Source: Sphingomonas sp. TREG-RG-20F-R18-01 (GTDB taxonomy: Bacteria > Pseudomonadota > Alphaproteobacteria > Sphingomonadales > Sphingomonadaceae). From it: DNA of 64,000 nucleotides. The stretch spans positions 62,001-126,000 of the forward strand of contig NZ_JAKNQQ010000007.1 in the NCBI RefSeq assembly GCF_022662475.1, written 5' to 3'. Shown here in pieces: positions 26,540 to 34,716 of this stretch. The notes beneath the pieces were generated by a model. The model was given only the letters and a program-made list of their open reading frames with translations. It was not told where the DNA came from and did not search any database. The position numbers were made by a program, and so were the translations under genes. Every line of letters starts with the position of its first letter. Position 1 is the stretch's first letter.

Positions 26540-27270
26540 TCGCGCTCGTCGACATCCACAAACGGTTCGAGGGAAACGGCACGGCTGCGCTCGACGGCGT
26601 GACGCTGTCGGTCACGCGAGGCGAGGTGTTCGGCGTGATCGGACCGTCCGGCGCAGGCAAGTCGACGCTGATCCGGCTGATCAATGCGCTGGAACGGCCG
26701 AGTTCTGGGCACGTCGAGATCGAGGGGATCGATATCGGTACGCTACCCGCCGCCGGGCTGCGGACGTTGCGGCGCCGGATCGGCATGATCTTCCAGAATT
26801 TCGGATTGCTGTCGTCGCGGACCGTGGCGGACAATGTCGCCTTCCCGCTGAAGCTGGCCGGCGTTCCTGCGACCGAACGTGCGGTGCGGGTGGCCGCGTT
26901 GCTCGATCGCGTGGGGCTGGCCGAGCATGCGGCGAAATATCCTGCCCAGCTCTCGGGCGGCCAGAAGCAACGTGTCGGGATCGCCCGCGCGCTCGCCACG
27001 GGACCGGACGTCCTGCTGTGCGACGAGGCGACCAGCGCCCTCGATCCGGAATCGACTCGCAGCGTGCTGGCCTTGTTGCGCGAACTGAACCAGGATCTGG
27101 GACTGACGATCGTGCTGATCACGCATGAAATGGATGTGGTCCGCGCGGTCTGCGACCGGGTCGCGGTGCTGGAGCGCGGGAAGGTGGTCGAAACAGGAAC
27201 GGTGGACGCCGTCTTCGCCGCGGCACGTCATCCGGCGACGCGGCAGATGCTCGCTGGGCTGCACGCATGA
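26536..27270 (+). CDS. metN: MetN-like ABC transporter ATPase
   Basis: A 244-residue ATPase. Walker [11 protein letters not shown]-loop [11 protein letters not shown], signature [15 protein letters not shown], Walker [14 protein letters not shown] and the H-loop LITHEMDVV are all intact; the [12 protein letters not shown] block is typical of methionine importers. GTG start overlaps the monooxygenase stop by four bases. Unlike E. coli MetN (343 residues) it ends soon after the H-loop and so lacks the C-terminal NIL/ACT-like domain through which cytoplasmic methionine shuts the importer off. Works with the permease and binding protein that follow. Confidence 0.88.
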   Translation: MIALVDIHKRFEGNGTAALDGVTLSVTRGEVFGVIGPSGAGKSTLIRLINALERPSSGHVEIEGIDIGTLPAAGLRTLRRRIGMIFQNFGLLSSRTVADNVAFPLKLAGVPATERAVRVAALLDRVGLAEHAAKYPAQLSGGQKQRVGIARALATGPDVLLCDEATSALDPESTRSVLALLRELNQDLGLTIVLITHEMDVVRAVCDRVAVLERGKVVETGTVDAVFAAARHPATRQMLAGLHA

Positions 27271-27932
27271 GCGGCTGGTTTTCCAACGTCAATTGGGCGG
27301 ACATCGGGACGGCCTGTATCGACACGCTGGTGATGCTGGGCGCGTCGCTCGCGTTGACCATCCTGCTCGGGTTGCCGCTGGGCGTGTTGCTCTACCTCAC
27401 GGGCAAGCGGCAGATCGGCGCCAACCGGGTCGTGCATGGGATGCTCGGGATCGTCATCAATATCCTGCGGTCGGTGCCCTTCATCATCCTGCTGATCGTG
27501 ATGATCCCGTTGACGGTCGCGCTGGTCGGAACGTCGCTCGGCGTCGTCGGCGCGATCCTGCCGCTCGTCGTGGGGGCTGCACCCTTTTACGCACGGCTGG
27601 TCGAAGGCGCGCTGCGCGAGGTCGACCGGACCACGATCGAGGCGACCCAGGCGATGGGCGCCACACCGCTCCAGATCGTCACCGGGACACTGATTCCCGA
27701 GGCGCTTCCCGGCCTGATCTCGGGCGCGACGGTGACCGCAGTGGCGCTGGTATCGTTCACCGCTATGGCCGGCGTGGTCGGGGCAGGGGGGCTCGGCGAC
27801 CTCGCGATCCGCTTCGGGTATCAGCGCTTCCAGACCGATGCGATGGTCGTGACCGTTGCCTTGCTCGTGCTGCTCGTCCAGGGGATCCAGTTCGCCGGGG
27901 ACCGGCTCGCCCAGTCCGTCACGCGTCGCTGA
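27267..27932 (+). CDS. metI: MetI-like ABC transporter permease
   Basis: A 221-residue inner-membrane permease with five or six helices ([61 protein letters not shown]). The ATPase-docking EAA loop reads [25 protein letters not shown], matching the methionine-transporter permease family. The ATG overlaps the MetN stop (ATGA). Substrate class is D/L-methionine or a sulfur-containing relative, from family and context. Confidence 0.9.
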   Translation: MSGWFSNVNWADIGTACIDTLVMLGASLALTILLGLPLGVLLYLTGKRQIGANRVVHGMLGIVINILRSVPFIILLIVMIPLTVALVGTSLGVVGAILPLVVGAAPFYARLVEGALREVDRTTIEATQAMGATPLQIVTGTLIPEALPGLISGATVTAVALVSFTAMAGVVGAGGLGDLAIRFGYQRFQTDAMVVTVALLVLLVQGIQFAGDRLAQSVTRR

Positions 27933-27948
27933 ATTCAGGAAACCCCGC

Positions 27949-28746
27949 ATGAATCGTCGCCTCTTGCTTGCAGCCCTTCCGTTCCTGGCGATCGCGGCCT
28001 GTTCGCGGGGCGGTGTGCCGACCGACGGGGCCACGCTCACGATTGCCGCCACCGCGGTGCCGCATGCCGAGATCCTGGAATCGGTGAAGCCCGCGCTGGC
28101 GAAGCAAGGGGTCGACCTGCAGATCCGCGTCTTCAACGATTACGTGCAGCCCAACCTGCAGGTCGACCAGAAGCAGATCGACGTGAACTACTTCCAGACC
28201 AAGCCGTATCTCGACTCGTTCAACACCGCGCGTGGGACGCATCTGGTGCCCTATGCCGGGATCCACGTCGAGCCGCTCGGCGCTTATTCCCGTAAATGGA
28301 AGACGATCGCGGCCCTGCCGGCCGGTGCCACGGTCGCGATCCCGAACGAGCCGAGCAACGGCGGCCGGGCCCTCCTGCTGCTGCAGAAAGCCGGGTTGAT
28401 CCGATTGAAGAACCCGGCAGACCCGCTGGCGACCCTCAACGACGTGGCAAGCAACCCGCGAAAGCTGCAGTTCAAGGAACTCGAGGCGGCGACCCTGCCG
28501 CGCGTGCTCGACCAGGTCGACCTTGCGCTGATCAACACGAATTACGCCCTCGACGCGAAGCTCAACCCCGTGCGCGACGCGCTGGTGATCGAGGACGCCA
28601 AATCACCCTATGTCAATTTCGTGGTCGGGCGCGCGGGCGGGGACAAGGATCCTCGCGTGATCAAGCTGATCGCGGCGTTGCAAAGCCCGGCGACCCGCGC
28701 CTTCATCACCACGCATTACAAAGGCGCGGTGTTGCCCGCTTTTTGA
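27949..28746 (+). CDS. metQ: MetQ/NlpA-like substrate-binding lipoprotein
   Basis: A 265-residue lipoprotein receptor of the transporter. Signal peptide MNRRLLLAALPFLAIAAC ends in a lipobox with acylated Cys18. The mature part has the NlpA-family order: TIAATAVPHAEILESVKPAL, the DYVQPNLQVDQKQIDVNYFQ block that shapes the ligand pocket, and ALINTNYALDAKLNP. AGGA precedes the ATG with good spacing and it begins 16 nt after the permease stop. Binds methionine or a related compound outside the inner membrane. Last clear gene of the operon; its 3' end abuts a truncated gene on the other strand. Confidence 0.9.
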   Translation: MNRRLLLAALPFLAIAACSRGGVPTDGATLTIAATAVPHAEILESVKPALAKQGVDLQIRVFNDYVQPNLQVDQKQIDVNYFQTKPYLDSFNTARGTHLVPYAGIHVEPLGAYSRKWKTIAALPAGATVAIPNEPSNGGRALLLLQKAGLIRLKNPADPLATLNDVASNPRKLQFKELEAATLPRVLDQVDLALINTNYALDAKLNPVRDALVIEDAKSPYVNFVVGRAGGDKDPRVIKLIAALQSPATRAFITTHYKGAVLPAF

Positions 28747-28935
28747 GCGGTCGACCCGCGGCCGGCCCGGGAGCGTGCTGCCCGCCCAGATATTTGGCGT
28801 TGGTGACGTGCAACCGCGGGGTGTTGCGGGGTACGAAGGTTCTGACCAGCTGGTCCTGTTCCCCCCGGATCCGCATGACGGTGTAGCCGCCCGTCGCCTG
28901 CAGGCCCGACCAGATGGTGCGTTGGGGAACACCAG
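28706..28935 (-). pseudogene. Probable 3' remnant of an unidentified gene
   Basis: From about 28935 down to 28706 the minus strand encodes a protein-like tail (TIWSGLQATGGYTVMRIRG, then DQLVRTFVPRNTPRLHVTNA) with nearly all third codon positions G or C, as in real genes of this genome, and it runs convergently into the end of metQ. Upstream of about 28935 the frame turns into low-quality sequence with no start or ribosome site. I read it as the C-terminus of a gene whose front has been deleted. The family is not recognised. The rest of the 341-nt space up to 29087 shows nothing more. Confidence 0.35.
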
Positions 28936-29087
28936 GAAATTTTGACAATGCCCGTGCATGCGTGAAAACAATCGCGCAGCAAGTAGAGTCAGGACTCCAA
29001 TGGAGCAGGCGTGGGCACCTTGATCCTATCACCAACGGATGTCTGCCGATCATCGGAGGCGATGGCGCGCGCGGGCGGCACCGCAAC

Positions 29088-29987
29088 ATGACCCGGGTGA
29101 TCGACGCGCATCAGCACTTCTGGTCCCTGACGACGCCCGGGCACAGCTGGCCGACAACGGCCGAGGTGGCGATCCATCGGGATTTCCTCCCGCAGGATCT
29201 GACGGAAGCGACAAGCCCCGCACTGGTGGGCACCATCCTGGTGCAGTCGCAACCCACCGACCAGGATACGGACTGGCTGATTGCGCTCGCGGATCGCACA
29301 CCGCTGGTTCGGGCGGTGGTCGGCTGGGTCGATCTCACCGCGCCGGGGGCGCCGGACCGGATCAAGGCACTGGCCGCCGCCCCGAAGTTGCGCGGACTGC
29401 GCCCGATGCTGCAGTCGATCCCCGATACGGAGTGGCTGTTACAGCCCGCCATCGTCCCCGCGCTGGAGGCGATGCAGGCGACCGGCCTGCGGCTCGATGC
29501 GCTCGTGCAGCCGCGCCATCTCGAGATGCTCGCGCGTTTCGTCGAGCGCTGGCCCGATCTTCCGATCGTGATCGACCACGCGGCCAAGCCCGATGCCGCC
29601 AACGGCACGCTCGACCCATGGCGCGCCCGGATCGCGACGCTGTCGCGGCTCGGCGTCCATTGCAAGCTGTCGGGACTTCGAACGGAACAGGCGCGGGGAC
29701 AGCCCGCGGCGGCGCTCGCGCCCTATGTCGATCATCTCGTCAGCGCATTCGGCGAACGGCTGATGTGGGGCAGCGACTGGCCGGTCGTGCTGATGTCGGG
29801 TGACGATTGGCACCAATGGTACGCGGATGCCCGGCACCTTGCGGTTCAAGCCGGGGCGGACGTCGCGAGCCTGTTCAGCGGAGCCGCAACGCGTTTCTAT
29901 GGAATTGCCACGGACGACGATGCCGCCCCGGGCCTCCAGCCGCATCGATGTGCCGGGTTTCAGTCGCGCCGGAGGAACATCCAATAG
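29088..29987 (+). CDS. Amidohydrolase, fuconolactonase-like (COG3618)
   Basis: A 299-residue TIM-barrel metal hydrolase. The metal motif DAHQHFW (His8, His10) is at the N-terminus, followed by DLTEATSPALVGTILVQ, the mid-barrel PIVIDHAAKPD with its His, and the C-terminal FGERLMWGSDWPVV with the catalytic Asp. This motif set fits the L-fucono-1,5-lactonase / 2-pyrone-4,6-dicarboxylate hydrolase group. The ATG at 29088 is chosen because it is directly before TRVIDAHQHFW. It stands alone; its last 28 nt overlap the end of the convergent PYP gene. Likely hydrolyses a sugar lactone. Confidence 0.85.
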   Translation: MTRVIDAHQHFWSLTTPGHSWPTTAEVAIHRDFLPQDLTEATSPALVGTILVQSQPTDQDTDWLIALADRTPLVRAVVGWVDLTAPGAPDRIKALAAAPKLRGLRPMLQSIPDTEWLLQPAIVPALEAMQATGLRLDALVQPRHLEMLARFVERWPDLPIVIDHAAKPDAANGTLDPWRARIATLSRLGVHCKLSGLRTEQARGQPAAALAPYVDHLVSAFGERLMWGSDWPVVLMSGDDWHQWYADARHLAVQAGADVASLFSGAATRFYGIATDDDAAPGLQPHRCAGFQSRRRNIQ

Positions 29988-30346
29988 CCACCCGAACTGG
30001 CCGACTGGATCCGGATGCTCATCTCGCGGTCGCGATCCTCAAAGTCGCCGACATGGCTGAATTCGAGGTCGAGCGTTCCAGCCGCCCGTGCGCGTTCCAC
30101 CCGACCGCGGAACTCCGGATTGTCCATGCAGGGGGCGATGCGCGCGAAAAAGTCGAGTCCCACCCGGTCGCGGTCCCCCGACCCCGACAGCCGCCGTTCC
30201 GTCGCGCTGTAATATTCGACCCGGCCATCGTTGCCGATCCGGATGACGCCGAAGGGAAGTCGATCCACGATGTCGCCGGGCAGCGCCTCGATCGCGCTGG
30301 CCAGATGCCGCGTTTCGAATTCTGGTAGATCGCGATCGATGATCAT
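29960..30346 (-). CDS. pyp: Photoactive yellow protein homologue 1
   Basis: A 128-residue PAS-fold blue-light sensor. Aligned with Halorhodospira PYP from memory, it keeps Tyr42 (here Y46 in VEYYSATE), Glu46 (E50), Cys69 (C73 in FFARIAPCMD), the entry LPFGVIRI and the C-terminal SGGYWMFLRR; Thr50 is Ser54 and Arg52 is Ser56. Cys69 is the thioester site for p-coumaric acid, and Tyr/Glu hold its phenolate. The protein should therefore bind chromophore and photocycle. Its ATG overlaps the stop of the hybrid kinase (ATGA), so both are translated together and probably act as sensor and transducer. A ligase able to activate the chromophore is encoded at 38340-39524. Confidence 0.85.
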   Translation of the reverse strand: MIIDRDLPEFETRHLASAIEALPGDIVDRLPFGVIRIGNDGRVEYYSATERRLSGSGDRDRVGLDFFARIAPCMDNPEFRGRVERARAAGTLDLEFSHVGDFEDRDREMSIRIQSASSGGYWMFLRRD

Positions 30347-32940
30347 GGTCGCCCCCCAGCCGTTTCGCGGTCGATGACGATCGCGCCAACGATCCGGTCT
30401 ACCACCGTCCCGTTGGTCGAAAAAGGCAGCAGTAGCCGCTCGAACGTCTCGACCTGCCCGTCGCCGAGATCGATCCGCGCATATTCATAGGACGGTTTCC
30501 CGGTCAACGCGCACCGCTGGTACGCCGCCGTCCGCGCCGCCGGGCTGTCGTCCCCGCTGATCGGCAGAGCCGCTATGCTCGCGCCGTCCGCGCCGGTGTC
30601 GCGCAGGGTCGTGCCGACCAGCGTGAAGTCGAACGCAATCGGGACCCGGCCCAGGTCGACCGCGGCGACGACGATGCGGTGCGGCTCGCTGCAGGCGGTG
30701 AGCGTGAAACGATCGAACGGCGGGACGGTCGGGCTGGTGCGGATCGCGCGCCAATGCTCCATCAGGGTTCGCGCGCAGTCGGACTTCAGGCGGAGGGCCA
30801 GCCGGTCGATGCGGGCGGCGTCGGAGGTGCGCTGGTTGTGGATCGCCAGCATGCGACGGATTGCATAATGCAGCACGGCCGGGCTGAACGGCTTCTGCAC
30901 GACCGTCTCGCCATCCAGCGTGCCGAGGCCGTTGACGGCAGTCATGAAAAGGCAGGGCATGTCGAAGCCCGCGGCGCGTACCGCCGCAACCAGCTCGGCT
31001 CCCGACCCGTCGGGCAGATCCACGTCGGTGACAAGGACGTCGATCGCGCGGGTTCGCGTTATTTCAAGCGCGGTCGTGCCATCGTTCGCGACGCGGACAT
31101 CGAACCCATAGTCGGACAGGCCCTCGCGGAGAATCGCGGATAACTCCCGATCGTCGTCGACGATCAGCACGGTTTCGAAGGCGCGACTTGAAAGATCGGT
31201 CGCGCTCGACGCTGCCTCCGGTGGCAAGTCCGCCGGGTCGCCGTTCATCGCGCGTGGCAGGTAGAGCGAAAAGGTCGTGCCCCGGCCGACCTGGCTTTCG
31301 ATCCGCAACGCGCCGTTCGATTGCTGGACGAAACGCTGCACCATCGCCAGCCCCAGGCCGGTCCCCTGGCCACGCGCCTTGGTCGTGAAGAACGGCTCGG
31401 TAATCCGCTGCAGCGTCTGGCTGTCCATGCCCGGGCCATTGTCGGTCACGACGATCAGGACCGCGTCCTGCCCCGCCAGTTCTGCCGGATGGTCGGCGGC
31501 GGTGGCGGGGGCATTGCCGATGTCGATGCGCAGGTGCCCGCCGCCGCTCATCGCGTCGCTGGCATTGTTGACCAGGTTGAGCAGCGCCGACTGCAATTGC
31601 GTCGGATCGGCGAGCGCGGGCCACGCGTCCTCGGCACATTGGATGTCGAGCGCGACCGTGCGGCGGATGCCGTGAGCAATCAGGTCGGAGATCTCGCCGA
31701 TCGCGGCTGCCAGGTCGACCTGCTGCGGCACGACGTTCTGCAACCGCGCAAACGCGAGGAGTTGGCGGATCAGCGCGGCACCCCGCTCGGCGGCGCGCTG
31801 ACCCATGCCGGCGACCTGACGGATCCGCGGGTCGTCGGTGCGGTTTTCGATGATCGTGAACCCGCCGATCACGGCACCCAAGATGTTGTTGAAGTCATGC
31901 GCGATGCCCGAGGTCAGTTGGCCCACGGTTTCCAGTCGCTGGTTCTGCAGTTGCGCCGCCTGCATCGCCTCGCGCCGTTCGATTTCGGCGGACAGGCGTT
32001 CGTTGGCCTGGTTCAAGGCGGCGGTGCGGACGCGGACGCGGCGTTCGAGGTCGGTGGTCAGGTCGCGGAGCTGCGCCTCGCGCTCGGCCAAGGCACGGGT
32101 CCAGTGTTCGCGTTCGGTCAGGTCGTAGAAATAACAGACCACGCCGTGGCGTTCGTCGGGCAGCGTCACGCGTTCGATGCGCCAATCGTAAGCCTCGCGC
32201 ACGGGTACGTCGGCACGGCGCTCGAACGTCGTCGGCGCCTCATAGGCGGTCCCCGTCTCCAATGTCTGCCGAAAGTGGCCGATCGCCTCGCTCGCGAACG
32301 GTTCTGGCCAGATCGCGCGCAGAACATCCGCGAAGGGCCGTCCGATCAGCGGACGGACGTTTTCGAACACCTTCTGCGCGCCTCGGCTGACAACCCTCAG
32401 TGTGAAGTCCGCATCGACCAGATATACGCCGAACGGATTGTGGGCGATCAGCGCCTCGAACGTTTCGACCTGTCGGCGCAGCTGATGCTGTTCGCCCTTG
32501 ATCTGGGTGATGTCCTGCATCACCGAAACGAAGCCGGTGACGTCGCCCGGCGGCGAGCGTAGCGCGAAGGTGGAACGCCGGGTCTCGATCACCGCGTTGG
32601 TTTTGCGATGGATCAGGCGCATCTCGCCCTCCCAGACGCCATCGCGCTCGGCCGTGGGGAGAATTTCGCCCTCGACCAGCGATCGCTGTCCGGGGTCGAC
32701 ATAGTCGGTCAGCCGCAGCGGGAAGATATCGGCATCGTCGATCCCGATCAGGCGACGGCCGGCGGGATTGAGATAGGACAGCGTGCCGGTGGCATCGCAA
32801 AGCCCGATCAGGTCGCCGGCATATTCCGCGATCTGCAGCAGCGCGGCGAGGCCGTGCGATCCCGTGTCGCCCGGGCCGTCGCGACGGTCGGCCGATGGCG
32901 GTTCCGGCGACGGGGAGCGATCCTTTTCCCTACCATCCAT
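30343..32940 (-). CDS. Hybrid histidine kinase, PAS-PAS-HK-REC-PAS_5
   Basis: An 865-residue soluble kinase. ATG 32940 has GGGGA about 8 nt upstream; the open frame to 33135 is ignored. Order: PAS 1 (about residues 32-145, LIGLCDATGTLSYLNPAGRR), PAS 2 (160-278, HNPFGVYLVDADFTLRVVS), coiled coil (280-335), HisKA with phospho-acceptor His348 (SGIAHDFNNILGAV), ATPase (N-box LLNLVNNASDA, DNGPGM, GQGTGLGLAM), a receiver with phospho-Asp639 (VTDVDLPDGSG) and Lys683, and a C-terminal sensor-like domain (720-855) resembling PAS_5 proteins. No transmembrane helix. Joined by ATGA overlap to the PYP gene, so PYP 1 is its likely light input. Its output partner is not in the operon. Confidence 0.9.
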   Translation of the reverse strand: MDGREKDRSPSPEPPSADRRDGPGDTGSHGLAALLQIAEYAGDLIGLCDATGTLSYLNPAGRRLIGIDDADIFPLRLTDYVDPGQRSLVEGEILPTAERDGVWEGEMRLIHRKTNAVIETRRSTFALRSPPGDVTGFVSVMQDITQIKGEQHQLRRQVETFEALIAHNPFGVYLVDADFTLRVVSRGAQKVFENVRPLIGRPFADVLRAIWPEPFASEAIGHFRQTLETGTAYEAPTTFERRADVPVREAYDWRIERVTLPDERHGVVCYFYDLTEREHWTRALAEREAQLRDLTTDLERRVRVRTAALNQANERLSAEIERREAMQAAQLQNQRLETVGQLTSGIAHDFNNILGAVIGGFTIIENRTDDPRIRQVAGMGQRAAERGAALIRQLLAFARLQNVVPQQVDLAAAIGEISDLIAHGIRRTVALDIQCAEDAWPALADPTQLQSALLNLVNNASDAMSGGGHLRIDIGNAPATAADHPAELAGQDAVLIVVTDNGPGMDSQTLQRITEPFFTTKARGQGTGLGLAMVQRFVQQSNGALRIESQVGRGTTFSLYLPRAMNGDPADLPPEAASSATDLSSRAFETVLIVDDDRELSAILREGLSDYGFDVRVANDGTTALEITRTRAIDVLVTDVDLPDGSGAELVAAVRAAGFDMPCLFMTAVNGLGTLDGETVVQKPFSPAVLHYAIRRMLAIHNQRTSDAARIDRLALRLKSDCARTLMEHWRAIRTSPTVPPFDRFTLTACSEPHRIVVAAVDLGRVPIAFDFTLVGTTLRDTGADGASIAALPISGDDSPAARTAAYQRCALTGKPSYEYARIDLGDGQVETFERLLLPFSTNGTVVDRIVGAIVIDRETAGGRP

Positions 32941-33128
32941 CTGGAACGTCCCCCCATCCGGGCGCGTTGAACCTGCTATACGACAATGACCAGATCGGGC
33001 CTTTTTACCATCACGGATCGTCGCCCTACAACCAATGAACGACCAGTGCCGACACCGCCGGCGGCGAAAATGTGTCGCGGCGCTGGAAACGTGGCGTCCT
33101 TTCAGCGCGGCAGGAGCGGGAGCCGGCC

Positions 33129-33653
33129 ATGGCAAACGAACGATCCTCAGGCGGCGTCATGAGGCCCCGCCCCGATCCCGCGGGTGCCGGCCAGGAGAGT
33201 GTCTGGGCCTACCCGCGCCCCGCCATTGCCGAACCGAGCCCTGCCAGGATCCAGATCGAGCAGCACGGTCGCATCATCGCGGATACACTGGCCAGCATCC
33301 GGACGCTGGAGACCAGCCACCCGCCAAGCTATTACATACCGGTCGATGCCATCGCGCCCGGTGTATTGCGGCGGGCGCAGGGGAGTTCGTTCTGCGAGTG
33401 GAAGGGCGCCGCGACCTATTGGGACGTTCTCCTCGACGGCATCGTGTTGCCTGCGGTCGGCTGGAGCTATGCCAGCCCGACAGCGGGCTTCATGATGCTG
33501 CGCGATCATGTCGCTTTCTATGCTGGCCCGTTCGATCGTTGCAGCGTGAACGGAGAAACTGTCGTGCCGCAGCCAGGGGGTTTTTACGGCGGCTGGATCA
33601 CCAGCGCGCTGGCCGGTCCGTTCAAAGGCGTGCCGGGCAGCCGCGGTTGGTGA
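33129..33653 (+). CDS. DUF427 domain protein
   Basis: A 174-residue protein with a DUF427 domain: MRPRPDPAGAGQESVWAYPR, HPPSYYIPVDAI, SSFCEWKGAATYWDV and DHVAFYAGPFDRCSVNGE are its conserved blocks. These proteins adopt a small beta fold of unknown function. The ATG at 33129 has GGGAGCC upstream; a second ATG at 33159 (MRPRPDP) is the more usual family start, so the first ten residues are uncertain. It is divergent from the kinase-PYP operon with 188 nt between, which should contain both promoters. Confidence 0.82.
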   Translation: MANERSSGGVMRPRPDPAGAGQESVWAYPRPAIAEPSPARIQIEQHGRIIADTLASIRTLETSHPPSYYIPVDAIAPGVLRRAQGSSFCEWKGAATYWDVLLDGIVLPAVGWSYASPTAGFMMLRDHVAFYAGPFDRCSVNGETVVPQPGGFYGGWITSALAGPFKGVPGSRGW

Positions 33654-33747
33654 GCTTGCCAGATGCCGCGCGGGCCCGTTTGGCGTATCCTGCCGGGAGG
33701 CGAGGCGATGGCGAGCCTCCCGAATGCCGATTTCTGGTGGAGTGCGC

Positions 33748-34683
33748 ATGAAGATTGCTGTGGTTGGAGCCGGCATTGCCGGCCTGTCCTGTGCCGAGGT
33801 GTTGCAGGCGCAGGGGCATGTGGTCGAGGTGTTCGACAAGGGACGCGGCGCAGGGGGACGGATGGCGACCCGGCGGGTGGCCAGCGCAGCGGGCGAAATC
33901 GCGTTCGATCACGGCGCTCAATATTTCACGGCGCGCGATCCTGCCTTCGCGGCGATGGTCGAGCGCTGGCGTAGCGAAGACGTCGTGGCGCACTGGCCGA
34001 GCGCTGGGGACGACGCCTGGGTCGGCACTCCGGGGATGAACGCCGTGGTCAAGGCGATGGCGCAGCGGTTCGACGTGCATTGGAACAGCCGGGTCGAGAC
34101 GATCCGACGCGTGGGCGCGGGCTGGGCGCTGGACCCGCTGTCCGATGCGACGTTCGATGCGGTCGTGGTCGCGATCCCGGCCGAGCAGGCCGCTGTTCTG
34201 CTGGAAGCGCCCGACGCGACGATGGCGACCGCCGCGCGCGCGTGTTCCTCCGCGCCATGCTGGACCGCGATGGTCGCGTTCCACCAGCGCGTCGCGATCG
34301 CCGCCGACATCGTCAAGCAGTCCGGCATCATCGGCTGGGCTGCGCGCAACAGCGCGAAACCGGGTCGCGGCGGCCCCGAGGCCTGGGTCATCCAGGGCAG
34401 CCCGCAATGGTCGCGCGACCATCTCGAGGACGCGCAATCGGATGTCGTCGATGCCCTGCTGGCGGCGCTTGCCGCCGAGGCGATCGATCCGCTTCCCGAG
34501 CCGATCCTGCGCATCGGTCATCGCTGGCGCTATGCGCGCGTCGCCGCGGGTGATGCAGGCGCGCTGTGGAACGACGCTGCGCGGATCGGCGCGGTCGGTG
34601 ACTGGCTGCTTGCCCCCAGGGTCGAGAGTGCCTGGCTGTCCGGACGAAAGCTGGCCGAGCGGATCGGTGCGGCACACGCGTAA
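33748..34683 (+). CDS. NAD(P)/FAD-dependent oxidoreductase, renalase-like
   Basis: A 311-residue flavin amine-oxidase-like protein. The N-terminal FAD fold MKIAVVGAGIAGLSCAEVL is followed by DKGRGAGGRMATRR and FDHGAQYFTARDPAF, the signature of the bacterial renalase-like group, and the C-terminus has the flavin-binding GDWLLAPRVESAWLSGRKLAER. The start ATG has GGAG 6 nt upstream. Bacterial relatives often lie near light-response genes such as photolyases and carotenoid genes; here crtI follows convergently after 33 nt. Reaction unknown, possibly oxidation of abnormal dihydronicotinamides. Confidence 0.85.
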   Translation: MKIAVVGAGIAGLSCAEVLQAQGHVVEVFDKGRGAGGRMATRRVASAAGEIAFDHGAQYFTARDPAFAAMVERWRSEDVVAHWPSAGDDAWVGTPGMNAVVKAMAQRFDVHWNSRVETIRRVGAGWALDPLSDATFDAVVVAIPAEQAAVLLEAPDATMATAARACSSAPCWTAMVAFHQRVAIAADIVKQSGIIGWAARNSAKPGRGGPEAWVIQGSPQWSRDHLEDAQSDVVDALLAALAAEAIDPLPEPILRIGHRWRYARVAAGDAGALWNDAARIGAVGDWLLAPRVESAWLSGRKLAERIGAAHA

Positions 34684-34716
34684 CGCGGCGGCCGTCACCG
34701 TCCGTTGGAGCGCCCG

